Below the pieces are notes generated by a model that searched no databases, was not told the DNA's origin, and saw only the letters and a program-made list of their open reading frames with translations. A program made the position numbers and the translations under genes. Below are positions 32,293-43,260 of a DNA stretch of 64,000 nt, one piece after another. How positions within the stretch are numbered: position 1 is the stretch's first letter; every line of letters begins with the position of its first letter. The stretch spans positions 80,388 through 144,387 of the forward strand of contig JAOWCC010000445.1 in assembly GCA_030867875.1 (NCBI GenBank), written 5' to 3'. This DNA is from Actinernus sp. WN-2022. Its lineage: Eukaryota > Cnidaria > Anthozoa > Actiniaria > Actinernidae.

Positions 32293-34261
32293 AGTAACAG
32301 TAACAGTAAATTTATTTGACCCATTAATTACAAACATAATACATGAGAATTTCAAATTACATAAATGAACAAACAAAATTGGGTACAGGAGATGCAAAAA
32401 AACCATAAGGGCTTGTCAAAGCTGGACCTCCTTGTTTAAATAGATGACAAAAACGTTAGAAAAATGCAGGTCGGCAAGGCACACAAGTACAGGACGTAGT
32501 ACACACATGCAGGAAACAGACAAACAAAGAATATATGGATGAGAGCGTGAGAGATAATAAATTATTATTATAGATACAATAGAAAAGAACACAAGTGGTT
32601 TAGTAATTATCAACAAAAGACTTCTTTAGATGTTTTTTGAATAAAGACAGATTTAATGATTTCATTGGTTCGTCTATTTGATTCCAGACTTTTGGTCCCT
32701 GGAATCGTATATTAAAAATGTCATAATTAGTACGTGTTTTTGAGAGAGCAAATGAGGACTTGGAGGCCAGTCTAGTATTGTAATTATGTATATTCTTGAT
32801 TGGAGTGAAAAAGTTATTAAAAGCTGAGGGCAAGAAATGATGATAAAATTTAAACATAAAGATTGCTGTATGTAACTGAATGAGGTCATAAAGTTTAATT
32901 ATATGTAAAGACTTAAAAATAGGATTGGTATGCTCTGTGAAGGAGGAGAAAGTCATGATACGAAGTGCCCGTTTCTGGAGAAGGAATAGAGGTTTAATAT
33001 TAGATTCATAAGTATTTCCCCAGGCAATTAAATTATAAGAAAGGAAAGGATATATGAGAGCATAATAAAGATTAACTAGAGTACTGTTATTTACGAAGTA
33101 TCTAACTTTTGAGATTAATCCGATGTTCCTTTTCAATTTTTTCATCACATGATTAACATGGCATTTCCAATTTAAATGTGTCTAACATTATTCCCAAGTA
33201 CTGAATACATTTTTCTTCTTTTAAATATTTATTATCAATAACCAATTTAGGTATAAAGGTACGTTTCTTTTGAGGTGGGTGAAAAATGACGAAATTGGAT
33301 TTGCTAATATTGAGAGATAATTTATTGGCACAAAGCCAAGTTTGTATACTTTTAAGTTCATTATTTAATACAGATTCAAGCAAAGTCAGACTTGTATTGG
33401 CATAGAACAGATTAGAATCGTCAGCAAAAAGGTGAAAGTCTAGAATTTTAGAACAGAGATTAAAATCATTAATATACAATAGAAACAATAAAGGGCCAAG
33501 AACTGACCTGTGAGGAACTCCACAAGAGATGGGAAGGTATTCAGAAGAAGCGCTACCTATTGAAACAAATTGCTTTCTGTTACTGAGGTATGAAGAAAAC
33601 CAGTCTTTAGCTACACCACGTATACCATAATGATCCAATTTATCTAATAAAATTGAGTGATTAACCGTATCAAAAGCTTTACTCAAATCAAGGAATATTC
33701 CACAGGAAAAGAGTCCATTTTCAATTGCAGTTTGTATTTTATCAATTATACATAAAATAGCATGGTCTGTAGAATGACTTTCTCTAAAGCCAAATTGCTT
33801 ATTATGGAGAATATTCTTTTTAGTCAAGAAATTCATTAATCTTTTATACATTAATTTTTCCAAAATTCTATTAAAAATTGGCAAAAGAGATATTGGACGA
33901 TAATTATTTAAGGAAGTTTCTGAGCCCTTTTTGAACACTGGAAGAACCCGTGCAACTTTGAAATGGTCAGGTACTATGCCTAATGAAAAAGAGCAATTAT
34001 AAAGAATCTCTAAAGGTTTAGAAACTAAGTCCTTTAGAAGCTTTAAGATTTTCGTAGGAATACTAAAAGGGCCAGATGCTTTACTTATATTTAAGCTAGA
34101 AATTTCATTCTCAATCTCAGAGGAAGAAGTAGGAAATAGAAGAAAACTCCCAGGGTCTTTAGGTGGTAAATAATGAGTGGGGTGCACATCAACAGTAAAA
34201 CATTGCCCCTGTTGTCGCATAACAAAAGAGCTATTGTTTTCTGACAATAAGGACAACACTG
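32293..34261 (-). mobile_element. LINE (CR1/L2-like) inserted at the centre of the TTAA element
   Basis: The insertion replaces the palindrome centre: left arm ends ATCATGAC, and TGAC recurs before GTCAT on the right, giving a possible 4-bp target duplication. On the minus strand the 3' end carries short GTTACT repeats at 32293-32308, as expected for a LINE tail. The 5' end is truncated inside the reverse-transcriptase domain. Confidence 0.8.
32600..34259 (-). pseudogene. LINE reverse transcriptase with one frameshift
   Basis: Two open stretches, 34259-33153 (368 codons) and 33148-32600 (182 codons), are adjacent in different frames. Continuity of family similarity across YLGIMLD and KKLKRNIGLISKVRYF points to a single small indel near 33150-33180. 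Motifs in the first: NNYRPISLLPIFN, FLDLSKAFDTVNH with the catalytic Asp, CGVPHRSVLGPLLF and FADDSNLF. The second has the thumb and the RFQGPKVWN C-terminal motif. There is no endonuclease domain. It is a dead copy; the sharp arms around it suggest insertion after the MITE. Confidence 0.85.
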
Positions 34262-34650
34262 TGACGTCATAAAATTCAAGATGGCGGCGCGCAGGAAATT
34301 CAAATGAGTTTTATCGACAGGAAAATTGTTGCATAAATGACATCTAGTGTACAATTTACTGGAGACAAACACAGAAACAGACTTAGGCATCCATAACAAA
34401 CACTTGAGAGCAAACATTGTTTTTCAGCCGAGGTTCCCTTTAATAATAATAAGGTTATAATAGTTTATTTTCCAAGTACCTTTTGCTTATAATACATTTT
34501 TTTGTCAAATAACAATAAGTTAATCTTGAAGTCATACACATTTGAATGGAGGACTAGTTAAACCCAAAAGGCTTTTACAAGTAGTCATCCTATATATTAT
34601 TAAATATATACAATATATTTTTTCGTATCAGGTAATCAGTGTTTGATTAC

Positions 34651-34792
34651 ATTTTTCCCGCATTACGCTCCAATGCCCACGAACAGTGGCACCGAGTCGA
34701 GCTTAGAGTAGACATTTTCATACATTTGCTGTGTTTTTGTCTACCCCAATCTCGTCTTGGTGCCATTGTTCGATCGAATGCGGGAAAAGTCT
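34651..34792. mobile_element. Small palindromic MITE, about 142 bp
   Basis: TTTTTCCCGCATT at 34651 is mirrored by AATGCGGGAAAA at 34779-34790. Inside, CGAACAGTGGCACCGAGTCG pairs with the GGTGCCATTGTTCG region. Both strands show 63-codon open frames that follow from the symmetry and are not genes. Confidence 0.6.
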
Positions 34793-35305
34793 TTTCGACT
34801 AAATATATGACTAAAAACAATAAAATATAATATAACATTATATAATTGATTACTATGATTTATTCTATAAACTACAGTGTTTTACAAGGATTTGCAGCAC
34901 TCATGAGAAACATTGTATCTGAACACACGTAAAATACAATAATTTTACGTTTGTGGATATCGCCTTTCAGCCAATTTTTATCAACTCAGTAAGATAGTTG
35001 ACAACACAAAAAGTATCTGTCGGAAATTATAGCATGATAAGATATGGCCCGCCCCCAATGTATTACATGATTTCTGTTGGCCCACCCCTTTTTCCATGCT
35101 GAAAATGGTGGCCCCACCCCTCCTTTATTTCCTGCCCAACCCCCACCCTAACCCTAACCACTGTACTTTATCTTTATGACCAGTCCCAGGAGCCCATAAC
35201 TATGGGCTCGTGCCAGTCCCTAATATATATGATTTTATTGCTCTTTTGAATTGTAGTTTTAGTACGATTATTTTATATTTGGTGCTATTTTATTCCATAT
35301 ATCTG
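34793..35305. other. AT-rich gap
   Basis: No gene is seen. A short run CCCTAACCCTAACC at about 35150 resembles the animal telomere unit but is only two copies long. Confidence 0.3.
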
Positions 35306-35626
35306 TGAGGCCCTGTTACGGGGGTCTGAATAATCCATAATCCTGGGTAAATTTAGGAAATAGTCCGTAACCTTATTTTGTAAATGCAAATATCCGTATG
35401 TCAGCGATTACCCTGGTTCCAGAGGCCACAGTGACCGACGTAACCGAGTGGACCTGGGGTCGATTCGAGCCTCTGGTAACCAGGGTAGTCATCGATGTGA
35501 TAATAATCCGTAATCCTATAAACCAACCCAAATAATCCGTAATCTTTTTACTTAGTTGCCAATAACCCGTATCCCTTCTCTGTAAACCCTAATAATTTAT
35601 AATCCTAAAACCCTAACAGGGCCTCA
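35306..35626. mobile_element. MITE, about 321 bp, with TCTG duplication
   Basis: TGAGGCCCTGTTA at 35306-35318 is mirrored by TAACAGGGCCTCA at 35614-35626, with TCTG on both sides (35302-35305, 35627-35630). Inside are several AATCCGTAATCCT units and a second, inner inverted pair (TACCCTGGTTCCAGAGGC region / GCCTCTGGTAACCAGGGTA). No coding sequence. The superfamily is not assigned. Confidence 0.65.
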
Positions 35627-36301
35627 TCTGTTCCTTTTATGAATAAATGTTGGCTTCCTTGTATTATATGTGTGTACTTTGTTATTTAAGATAAAATAAT
35701 CATCAAAAGGAGCTGGCAAATTTCCCTTTGTATAATCATACTGTAGAATTAAGTAGAAGACGGTGAAGCCGGAATGCACTAACAAAATTCTAAAAGGATG
35801 CAGAACCCGGGAGTATTAGATATGGTCGCGTCAGCCAACGTGACCCATAATGTTCACCAATGCCAATTGCCTACCTAATAAGGCAAGAGTGATGGCTGCT
35901 TCCAGCTCTGAAACTATCCAGGGATTCGCCGTCGTCGAGAAAAGCCTCTTGTAAATAACGACGGTGCCGAGCTAGCATTGCGGAGCTGGCTACCTGTAGT
36001 AAATCGTGACAATCTTTCTAAAAATACACGCTAGGCAATTGCACCAAACTGAAACAGGGGACAGGAATAGGAATGCAGCTACAAAGTCTTCAAAGTTATA
36101 AAATTCCGAGTACAAGAAGGGAGAGAAAGAGAGTAATAAGCTGAAAGGAATAGCGATCGGGACCTCCGCCAGTGTCAAAAACGTACAAGAAGGACGCCAT
36201 CCCCTGGGAAATAGTAGGGATAAATGCGAAAACAAAGGCGAAGATGATGATAACACCGGCGCTAGTAAAATTGCAGGACAAGCGTCACGAGCCACCGTAG
36301 A
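35627..36301 (-). other. Gap with a hydrophobic open frame on the minus strand (36281-36096)
   Basis: The 61-codon frame contains GVIIIFAFVFAFIPTISQG and then QLITLFLSLLVLGIL, two likely membrane segments around a short hydrophilic loop with TGGGPDRY. It looks more protein-like than its neighbours and could be an exon or a retrocopy fragment of a membrane protein, but I do not recognise the family. No good acceptor/donor pair confirms it. Confidence 0.25.
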
Positions 36302-36302
36302 A

Positions 36303-38485
36303 GCTACAATCAATCAATCATGCAATATTTATTATTCATATATTAATAGGTTTTAACAATTAACTTGTCAAACCCGCAGTTATAGTTAAAAAAACTATTC
36401 GAGGTGGGAGGCAAGGACACACAAAAAGAAAATATACACAAGTATAAATCAGTGAATGTTACATAAGCAGGTGCTCTCTGCTTTAAAGTAAGTAAGTATC
36501 AGTAAGTACGGTTGTAAACATGAATAAAATATAGGACTAATGTTGGGGAGTAAAAGTAGTAACACGAGTTTTACATATCATAACATATCATAAAGAAAAG
36601 AAATATATCACTAAAAATCAATCTATTTTTAAGTTGCTTTAATATTTCTGGGACTTCAAGATAGGTATCATCATTTTCAGAATGTTCAGAAGTGTCACTA
36701 TGATTTTTAGTTTAACGTGAGATCAGTTTCACGAATGATCTAAGGGATAAGGGTAGACTATTCCAGATTTGTGCACCAATTCTTGAGAAATTAAAGAATG
36801 ATCTTCCCAGTTTATGTATTCCTGATTATTCAATAAAAAAGTTATCATTTGTTGTTGATCGAGTTCTGTATGCATGAATTTCACTGCTTTAAAAAAAGAG
36901 ATTTATGATGTATATAGGAGCTAGCTGATTATGTATGTCATGCATAAGTTTACAAGTATGTTAAAATGATAGTGGAAGAGTTTGGACTGTAAGATCGAAG
37001 AAAGGAATTGCATGGTCTCTTGTTTTTCCAAAATATAATAGACTGAGTGCTCGTTTTTGTAAGTAACTTATTAAAATGTATTTGGGAACTCTGACCCCAC
37101 GCACAAATACCATTAGCTCAAATAGAGTAAAGTATCAAGGAACGGTAAATAGTTAGTAGAGGTTGAAGAGGAATGAAGTGTCTTAATTTCGCAAGAATTC
37201 CAACTGATTTACTTAATATGTTAAGACACTGGCATATATGATTTATGTGATGTTTCCATGAAAGATAATAATCTATATAGACACCTAAATATTTTACATA
37301 TTCTTTCATATCGAGAGGTTGTTTAGTGTTTCAGTATGCTATCAAATACTAAATGACATGATACTCTGATGTGGTCGAAAAATAACGTAGTTTGATTTCT
37401 TGATATTTAGTGTCAATTGCTTTTAGCCATTCAGAACTGAGCTTTGGAAAGTTCAGTGTTAACTTTAGATTCTAGTGTATGTAGATCTTTACTTGCATAC
37501 ATTATATTAGAATCATCTGCAAAGAGATAAACAACAAATTCAGGAGATGATTTATCAATATCATTGATATAAATTAGGAAAAGTAGTGGTCCAAGAACAG
37601 AACGGTGAGATACTCCACATAGTGTAGGTTGTTGATCTGAGATAAAATTATCAACTTAGGTTGATTGTTTACGATATCTCAAATAGGATTTAAAGCTATT
37701 ATACCTCTAATGCCATAATAATGTAGTTTACTTAAAAGAATGTTGTGATTCACAGTATCAAATGCCAGTAAAGATGCCACAAGTAAATTTGCCTTCGTCC
37801 ATGTTGCTTTGTATATTATTTACAATGTCCAGAATGGTTTGTTGGGTATTATGCTTACTACGAAATCCGTATTGAGAATCAAAGAGTATATCAGTCGTAT
37901 TTTTCAACAAAATTAATTAGCCTTTTGTACATCAATTTTTCAAAAATTATGTTATATACAGATAAAATGATATTGGTCGATAGTTGCCTGGGTCTGTTTC
38001 ATCATCATCTTTATATACATGGATGATTTTAATAAGCTTAAAGTGCAAGTAAAATGTCAAAAAAAAAATTATATTGTACTATTGTGCCGTTTGTTTCTCA
38101 CAAAAAGACATTAATCTTGTAAATTTTGTAACATTTCAGGTATTTAATCCCTAATTTTGGTTACTTTTCATGGATCCTGTGACGTCATAAGATGGATCAA
38201 CTTCCTCCCTAGAGAAAACTTCTACAATAAAATCCCGAAGGTTTTCGTTGGGACATCACTAGATTAATCAATCCCGCAATTCGGGTAGCGTTTATTCTAG
38301 TTTAATTTCTGCTCCTGCCTCTCAAAGAAAAAACTAATTTACACAACTGAAGTATATTAGAAATAGAATTTGGGGCAAAAATAATTAATGTTGTTTTATG
38401 GCTTTACTTGCACTTTAAGGTTTGCTGGGTAAACTCCAGCCATTATTGACTGGTTTACTTATAATAGATTTTGCCACTTTTTTAA
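36303..38485 (-). mobile_element. Degraded LINE (CR1/L2-like), interrupted by a MITE
   Basis: On the minus strand the 3' end at 36303 has a short (ATTG)n tail. Reading upstream: a C-terminal RT piece (37309-37118: YLGVYIDYYLSWKHHINHI), then the FADDSN and SVLGPLLFLIYIND motifs across about 37620-37490, then the NYRPIS finger motif near 38010-37990. Many frameshifts and stops. Beyond the inserted MITE (38042-38414) the RT continues at about 38480-38419, so both parts belong to one copy. Confidence 0.7.
38042..38414. mobile_element. TTAA-flanked MITE inserted in the LINE
   Basis: AGTGCAAGTAAA at 38042-38053 is mirrored by TTTACTTGCACT at 38403-38414, with TTAA at 38038-38041 and 38415-38418. 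The interruption falls within the LINE finger region, whose two halves rejoin at a TTAA. No coding sequence. Contains TGACGTCA at 38180-38187. Confidence 0.8.
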
Positions 38486-38767
38486 CACTTTAATATGGCA
38501 GCAGTATGTGTTAATTTCACTTTCAATATCTGCTGGTACCGTTTGTATGAAAAAAAGAAAACTAAATAAATGCGTATATTTTGATTTCTAAACCACGTCG
38601 AATCCAACGACCAGATTTCATGTATTTTCACGGAATTATTTGCGGTCCATTTAATTTTGGGGGTCATTTGCGGGCCTGTACAATATCTCTAGGAACCCCC
38701 ATACAGAACTGCTTACTAGATATTGAGGTCCCGTCCACACACGTAAACGCATATTTTTTACACGTTT
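38486..38767. other. Unassigned stretch before a MITE
   Basis: No gene is seen. An extra CCGTCCACAC-like motif at about 38731 precedes the element at 38768, perhaps an older copy of its end. Confidence 0.3.
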
Positions 38768-39116
38768 AGGCCTTCCGTCCACACGTAAACGATGAATACG
38801 GTAATCGTAAAGGCATATTTTCTAAAACGCTCTTCAAAGTGGATATTTTCGAAAACGCCGTTTACGTGTTCTCGTGTAGACTCGCAGACCTCGCAGATTT
38901 TGGGTTCGACCAGGACTGACGAACAAGCGCTTGGTGGGATAACATTACCGCTCGAATTGATAACGTGGCACGATCTGGAGGAAGGTTAACAACGTTCAAG
39001 AAATGGCGCGAAAGTAAAATATCGGCTCAAATTATCTACGCATGCTCAATGCAGGTTTTTAGCGTATTCGAATCGTTTTATCGTTTTCGTGTGAACGTAA
39101 ACGTGTGGACGGGCGG
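38768..39116. mobile_element. MITE with CCGTCCACACG termini
   Basis: CCGTCCACACGTAAACG near 38774 is mirrored by CGTAAACGTGTGGACGGG at about 39097-39114. Subterminal AAACG/CGTTT motifs recur (GAAAACG, AAACGCC, CGTTTTATCG). This layout is seen in many invertebrate MITEs. Target duplication not resolved. Confidence 0.5.
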
Positions 39117-41087
39117 TGCTTTGACCGACAGACACTAGCGTTTGTGTGATATACAGAACTGATTAATAACTAAAACATCAGTGCCTGTGGTATATCTGAT
39201 ACAACGCTGAGTGTTTCATGATTGACACGGTTTTCTACGTTATTCGTTATAAATATAACATAAATACTGGTTGAATAATCAAGTACCTAAGATTTGATAT
39301 TCAGCAGTGAAGCGGGGATGACTGATGAATTGAATTAAATTGCTCATTACTGATTCAGGGTTTATGAGGAGCAAAGTTCCCGGGATGATTGCAGATACAT
39401 CCCGAGAATGACTTGATTCATTCGAAATTTAGTGAAATATAAAAGAACTACTGAATATTTAGTCTTATAAGTAAACTTTAAATTAAACACCTTTCTAGAT
39501 TTGTAATGTCCGCCATGCCGGCTCAGTTTCCACATGTTTCAGTCTTCGTTGAACGAAGCAGTACTTATTCCTTCTCCAAAGTTCCTTTCCCGAAAAAAAT
39601 CCTTATATCCTTTGTTTTCCCTTTCCGTGTCGAAACTCTCAATTACTTTCAGCTGAGCGCTAGGCAAGATTCATGTTTTAGTCGCCATCCGGATCCGATT
39701 TTCACGTAGTAAAACTACGGCTGACCAAGACTGCATCCACTGCATTTGATTCACCCATGCAACTGTTCCCATGCAGCTCGCCCATGCTGAACACTTAATT
39801 CGTCTTAATTCGTTAAATTCGTCTCAAGATTTTATTTTATCTCAACCAATGTATTACATGAATGATTCGAAAAAAGGTCTGAATCAGTGCTTTGTTTAAT
39901 TTACAAACCTGCCAAGGGCCTTGGTTACTTTTTCTAACGGTCAAATAATTGTTTTCTCACAGGAATTATACCTTTTGTGGGAAAACCTTGTCAATCATAA
40001 AATAACTCCGTTAAATTCCTCGGCATTTAAGCCACATCTTCCCTCGGGCCAGCCTGCGACCCTCGGGATGTATATGGCTTTGTAAATCTCATTAATAATT
40101 CATAAGGGTGCTAACCAATCCAAACGCAGCCTTCGAGTCACATGAATACCACCGTAAACTGATTAGATGTTCAGTCTGTACCAGCCGTTTGTTTGTCAGA
40201 ACTGATTAATAAAACATCAGTATTTGTATATTTGATACAACACTGATTAATAAAACATCAATATTAATGTTGTATCAGATATACAGATACTGATTAATAA
40301 ACATTAACGTTTGTATCACTGACACTCTTGTATCACTAATGAGAAGGGTCTATCGTACGACCTCCTTATAAGGAAGCACAATAGGCTGCCATACTGTACA
40401 CGACGGGTTAGGGTTTAGTGTTATATAGTACATGTGGAGTTTCGGTAAAAGGGTCTACCTAGTTTGTGAGGCTGAAAGTTTCAAAATGGCGGATTAAACG
40501 AGTGGGACTCGAAACGATTCATAGCCGCTTTCCTACGCCATTTTGGAAACTGACGGTCAATCGAAAGCTGGGACGAGTCTCCTGTGCGTACATCAGTCAG
40601 TGACCTCCCTCGTGCACTTCAGTGACCCTCTACACGTACATCCTTATAAGGAAGCCATACGACAAATATTCTTATCACTGATGCACACCCAGGTGATGTT
40701 CGAGTAAAGGGCAAGACTTCTGTATTTGATGCATAGAGACCATCTTATCAATGTGGGACTTGTTTTTGTGCACACTGCGCATGACCGTGATGCAAACTGT
40801 AGAGCTGAACTCTAATTTTACGTTTTCCGCATCAAAAATTTCATTTTTTTCTATTATATAGTTTCATTTAACATGTAGTTGAGCCTCCAGCTCTAGATTG
40901 TATAGGCCGAAACAACCCTTCCGCTCATGTTGTAAACACTACTAATGCCTCGAGTCTCGGTATTTAACTCTTACATACACCTAATCGTAAAAAGGTTGTT
41001 GGGTAAAAAGAAGACAGCATTGGCAAGCTTGTTAATTTTCAAATGTTTGACATTCTTTTGTAAAACAATGCACGTGCTTTCAAATAT
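39117..41087. other. 2-kb stretch without a supported gene
   Basis: Direct and inverted copies of GATTAATAAAACATCA and TGTATC(A)GATATA occur at about 39155-39212 and 40197-40330. 40085-40130 matches, inverted, the end of the repeat at 5210-5240. A CTTATAAGGAAG motif occurs twice (40366, 40643). Nothing else supported. Confidence 0.3.
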
Positions 41088-42116
41088 TTATATTTCGCGC
41101 TTCAATAATTTGCATAGCCAAGTCGTTGAGCCGGTCCTTTGTTCTTGTTCCCAAAATCTCTCTCCAGAGCGTGTCGACATTGCCAGCAAACATGTAGTCT
41201 CTTCGATATCATATCCAATGAAATAATGAAGCCAAAGAGCTCTCAAACGCAAATCTTCAGAGTATACCCGTAAACATGCAGTCCTTTCAATATCATAACC
41301 AATGAAATAATGAAGCCATACAGCTCTCAAACGCAAATCTTCAGAGTATACCCGTAAACATGCAGTCCTTTCAATATCATAACCAATGAAATAATGAAGC
41401 CATACAGCTCTCAAACGCAAATCTTCAGAGTATACCCGTAAACATGCAGTCTTTTTAATATCATAACCAATGAAATAATGAAGCCATACAGCTCTCAAAC
41501 GCAAATCTTCAGAGTATACCCGTAAACATGCAGTCCTTTCAATATCATAACCAATGAAATAATGAAGCCATACAGCTCTCAAACGCAAATCTTCAGAGTA
41601 TACCCGTAAACATGCAGTCCTTTTAATATCATAACCAATGAAATAATGAAGCCATACAGCTCTCAAACGCAAATCTTCAGAGTATACCCGTAAACATGCA
41701 GTCCTTTCAATATCATAACCAATGAAATAATGAAGCCATACAGCTCTCAAACGCAAATCTTCAGAGTATACCCGTAAACATGCAGTCCTTTTAATATCAT
41801 AACCAATGAAATAATGAAGCCATACAGCTCTCAAACGCAAATCTTCAGAGTATACCCGTAAACATGCAGTCCTTTCAATATCATAACCAATGAAATAATG
41901 AAGCCATACAGCTCTCAAACGCAAATCTTCAGAGTATACCCGTAAACATGCAGTCCTTTCAATATCATAACCAATGAAATAATGAAGCCATGCAGCTCTC
42001 AAACGCAAATCTTCAGAGTATACCCGTAAACATGCAGTCCTTTCAATATCATAACCAATGAAATAATGAAGCCATGCAGCTCTCAAACGCAAATCTTCAG
42101 AGTACAATTTTGGCAT
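41088..42116 (-). CDS. Transposase-like N-terminal HTH segment amplified 11-fold in frame
   Basis: The minus-strand frame starts ATG (42114-42116) and runs 342 codons to the stop at 41088-41090. After MPKL it consists of eleven copies of a 28-residue unit (YSEDLRLRA.WLHYFIGYDI.RTACLRV) and then a unique tail (LAMSTRSGERFWEQEQRTGS...). The single-copy reading of start, unit and tail resembles the N-terminal helix-turn-helix of IS630/Tc1-mariner-like transposases, which bind terminal repeats. No DDE catalytic domain follows. The unit is predicted mainly helical. Whether the protein is made is unknown: no promoter or splice context is evident, and the tail soon loses similarity. It could be a transposase-derived repeat protein or simply an open minisatellite. 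Confidence 0.45.
   Translation of the reverse strand: MPKLYSEDLRLRAAWLHYFIGYDIERTACLRVYSEDLRLRAAWLHYFIGYDIERTACLRVYSEDLRLRAVWLHYFIGYDIERTACLRVYSEDLRLRAVWLHYFIGYDIKRTACLRVYSEDLRLRAVWLHYFIGYDIERTACLRVYSEDLRLRAVWLHYFIGYDIKRTACLRVYSEDLRLRAVWLHYFIGYDIERTACLRVYSEDLRLRAVWLHYFIGYDIKKTACLRVYSEDLRLRAVWLHYFIGYDIERTACLRVYSEDLRLRAVWLHYFIGYDIERTACLRVYSEDLRLRALWLHYFIGYDIEETTCLLAMSTRSGERFWEQEQRTGSTTWLCKLLKREI
41181..42104 (-). repeat. 84-bp minisatellite, 11 copies
   Basis: Units are 84 bp with near-identity. Differences cluster at the residue pair after GYDI (ER, KR, KK or EE) and at the residue after LRLRA (A, V or L). The leftmost copy is the most divergent. Since 84 is a multiple of three, all eleven units share one open frame. 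Confidence 0.95.
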
Positions 42117-42867
42117 GTTGTATAATTATTATAATCCACACAGTCTCTGAGAATGAAAATAAGTTTTCCCACTTCCCTGAAAACCATTGGATCGTATCGT
42201 TTATGGTTTATACCTGTATCGGGCCTCTTCCATGGGTTGGAAATATGTTGCGGGAAATTAGAATTTCCAACAAATTTCCAGCATATTCCCAACCCGTGGA
42301 ATGAAATTTCCATCCGTTGGAAGTGACCAAAACCTTGGAAATTCCAACGTCCAACTTATTTCCAACATGTTTACAACCCATGGAAGTGGTCCAGATTCTC
42401 CAGTGAGAGCCTCTCACTCTTACAAGTGAAAATCGAAAAAGACCCTAGTGTTCAGTACCAGGTATAAAAGGTTGATGGTGTGACCAATTATGCTCCTTGT
42501 TATTGGTCAGTTCTCTCGTGAATTATTATTGAGTTTTTGAAGATATGGTAATACCGAAAGAAATTATAAGCACAATGTTGTTTATACCGCTGGGAAATAT
42601 AAACAGCCAAGTAAACTAAACTTTATTTTTTGACCTCAAATTTCATAGACCTCCCTTTCTTTTAAGCTCCACATTCACTCATTCCAAAATCAAGTGACTC
42701 CCCTCCCCCCAAGAAAAACATTCCTCCGACCCCTCCCCCCTAGTCGATCAATAATTACCTATAACGCTTCATAAAAAATAGTTGCAATTAAAACTTTTCC
42801 AGTCATAATGATTATTCTAGCCCAGTTTTTGAAAAGCGAGATATCCTTAAATTTTGTGACCTATAAT
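42117..42867. other. Gap with a TTCCAAC/GTTGGAA-rich block
   Basis: 42230-42390 repeats CCATGGGTTGGAA, ATTTCCAAC and their complements many times, giving strong local self-complementarity. It may be an old palindromic element. The remainder is AT-rich with no gene. Confidence 0.35.
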
Positions 42868-43260
42868 AATAATAATAATAATAATATCTTTATTTAACGA
42901 GCGTAGTACGTAATAGCGAAGCTAATAAGATTGTGGCCTTCAAAGTAATACATAAACACTAGAAAACTTACAAAGTAAGAGCTAAGGTATAAAAATATAA
43001 AAATACAACAACTTACATAATAAAAACTCTAAATCTAATCTTATTACATATATTGGTAAAAATCTAGTTAAAATACTTATGACAGAGGCAAATATGATAC
43101 TATTTCTATGTAGATACTAAAACAATTAATCTGGTATGACTGATTACTGTACTAACAGACCTATTTAATAGTTTCGTTTAAAAAAGTATAAATATAGTAT
43201 ATCAATACTTGAATACCAGACTAGCCTGTCAGAAAGTCTTTTTAAAATAAGAACCAATTA
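42868..43260 (-). mobile_element. LINE 3' UTR fragment
   Basis: The left end (AATAATAATAATAATAATATCTTTATTTAACGAG) closely resembles the 3' end of the LINE at 28808-28850 in the same orientation. No coding remnant is visible to the right, so the copy is truncated within the 3' UTR. The right boundary is approximate. Confidence 0.55.

Larger units (their letters stand above)
32119..34439. mobile_element. TTAA-flanked inverted-repeat element (Kolobok/piggyBac-type duplication), split by a LINE
   Basis: The ends AGGGAACCTCGGCTG (from 32119) and the mirror image (to 34439) are flanked by TTAA at 32115-32118 and 34440-34443. The arms are about 175 bp and closely similar (32119-32292 and 34262-34439). 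Without the LINE the element would be about 350 bp and almost wholly palindromic, a typical MITE. TTAA duplications are made by piggyBac and Kolobok transposases; the terminal sequence alone cannot decide. Each arm includes an apparent ORF starting MFALKCLLWM that is only an arm sequence. Confidence 0.8.

Noticed and set aside
32141..32368. Gene starting MFALKCLLWM
   Set aside because: An almost identical frame occurs inverted at 34417-34091, because both are the arms of one palindromic transposon.
35140..35165. Interstitial telomere repeat
   Set aside because: Only two CCCTAA units are present, too few to distinguish from chance.
41181..42104. CRISPR-like array of regular repeats
   Set aside because: Units are directly adjacent with no unique spacers, and the surroundings are clearly eukaryotic. 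The same holds for the arrays at 5602-5745 and 57972-58932.
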